DNA from: Lethocerus indicus
Taxonomy: Eukaryota > Arthropoda > Insecta > Hemiptera > Belostomatidae
Direction of reading: 5' to 3'
NCBI GenBank assembly: GCA_019843655.1
Contig: JACDQD010000008.1
Coordinates: 15,906,442-15,970,441 of the forward strand
DNA length: 64,000 bases
Part shown: piece by piece, positions 63,101 through 64,000 of the stretch
Numbering within the stretch: the stretch's first letter is position 1
How the letters are laid out: every line of letters begins with the position of its first letter
Position numbers and translations under genes: made by a program
The notes under the pieces: model-generated
What the model saw: the letters and a program-made list of their open reading frames with translations, nothing else
What the model was told of the DNA's origin: nothing
Databases searched by the model: none

Positions 63101-63470
63101 TAATTACGAGCGGCGCCGAGCGAAGGGTGCTTATTCAATCAATTAGGAAATCATTGTCTGTTGAACTTACATTGGCGGGGAGTCGGAAGCCTGTGTTAAC
63201 AAGACCTCGGGCAACGTCGAGTATTCTTTCGTGTATTACAAGAACGCCGAGGAGCGGACAGCGTAATATAATCGCGGGACAGACAGACAGGGGCGTGCTG
63301 TCGTTTCGGAAAGAAATGTCGCCTCGAGGAGGGACGAGTGCGGGCCCGGACGTGTACTGGCTGGCCGGCGACTGGCGAGCGGACACCGCGCCGCCCCCGA
63401 CCCCACCGCCCCCAACAAGAAGGCGCATGACCCGCCCCCGCTACCGCCTCCTACCACCACGGGCACAACA
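63101..63470. other. GC-rich, CpG-dense island
   Basis: CpG-dense with CCGCCCCC runs near 63390-63440. Frames of 137 (plus) and 97 and 76 (minus) codons overlap. They are proline- and arginine-rich or glycine-rich, with no domain, and are treated as spurious. Confidence 0.5.
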
Positions 63471-64000
63471 ATTCAAAATCTGTTACGCCGACAGACGGAT
63501 ATCAAACCGCTTTTTCCTCCTACTGAACAACAAAAGTTAACTATCACTATTTCCGACATGATAGCTCACCGCGGATGAAGTTATGTTAAAATGTTGTATG
63601 AATTTCATCCTACCACAACAGGCGAAAATTTATTAACAATAATGTATTTACAACAACAATTTTGTTCTCCTTTCTCTAGTTACATCTCAACATTATACAT
63701 CTAGTAAACACATCGTGCTTTTGATATTTCATTTCTGTTGAGAGAAATATGATCGAAATTTAAAAATTTTTTCTAGGAAAATTTAATACTGAATCCATCA
63801 ATTCTTTCTGAGGACGTTGTATTAGTATTTCAATTTGTATATAATATCCCGTGTTTTTAATACAATTGCTTTGATGTTTATGTTGTTTTCACATTGCAGT
63901 CTATTCGATCTATTATATGTAGTAAAATTCCTGTGGATTTAAGTAAGAGTATAATTTCTCTGTGAATAACGATTATGACACTATTTTCTTCACAGTGAAA
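63471..64000. other. AT-rich non-coding DNA
   Basis: No gene is visible to the end of the window. Confidence 0.6.

Overview
This 64 kb window looks like non-coding nuclear DNA from an animal, most likely an invertebrate and perhaps an arthropod. The phylum cannot be fixed from the sequence. I found no protein-coding gene, tRNA, rRNA or CRISPR array that I can support. The longest uninterrupted reading frame is 198 codons, lies in low-complexity GC-rich DNA and opens with TTG rather than ATG. Simple-sequence repeats, decayed mobile elements and the lack of dense coding rule out a prokaryotic or organellar source. The window is best read as intergenic or intronic DNA, perhaps the surroundings of a large regulatory gene.

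Layout. AT-rich unique DNA alternates every 1 to 4 kb with short GC-rich, CpG-dense islands. The main islands are near 1.6-2.5, 4.5-4.8, 11.3-11.9, 13.6-15.1, 17.0-17.35, 18.0-18.2, 23.2-23.5, 24.2-24.5, 28.8-29.1, 33.2-33.8, 34.9-36.6, 38.7-39.0, 41.7-42.6, 46.1-46.4, 50.9-51.4, 51.6-52.1, 52.8-53.1, 54.7-54.95 and 63.1-63.5 kb. Microsatellites of GA, CT, AT, CA, GGC, GGA and GGGACC type are scattered through and beside them.

The clearest biological system is a dispersed repeat family with three loci: 16.17-16.51 kb, 21.02-22.26 kb and 43.08-44.04 kb. Its terminal block carries a compact type I hammerhead ribozyme motif, seen five times on both strands. Two copies look structurally intact and three are decayed. 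A shared body of about 0.73 kb is joined directly to the ribozyme cleavage site in the 43 kb copy. Hammerheads of this minimal form are known from the pseudo-LTRs of Penelope-like retroelements, so I assign the family there, or to a non-autonomous derivative.

Other notable structure: (1) a conserved non-coding module present three times in the same orientation at 20.4-23.2 kb, with a weak fourth copy at 32.2 kb, combining a purine-rich arm with an AAATGGCG core, two of the copies beside GA repeats; (2) a long imperfect hairpin at 49.2-49.35 kb that could be a microRNA-type precursor or a small palindromic transposon; (3) an 18-base word shared by two GC-rich islands 1.2 kb apart; (4) a two-unit 50-bp tandem repeat at 10.2 kb; and several short perfect palindromes. 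All coordinates and similarity statements come from reading by eye; no alignment or folding program was run.
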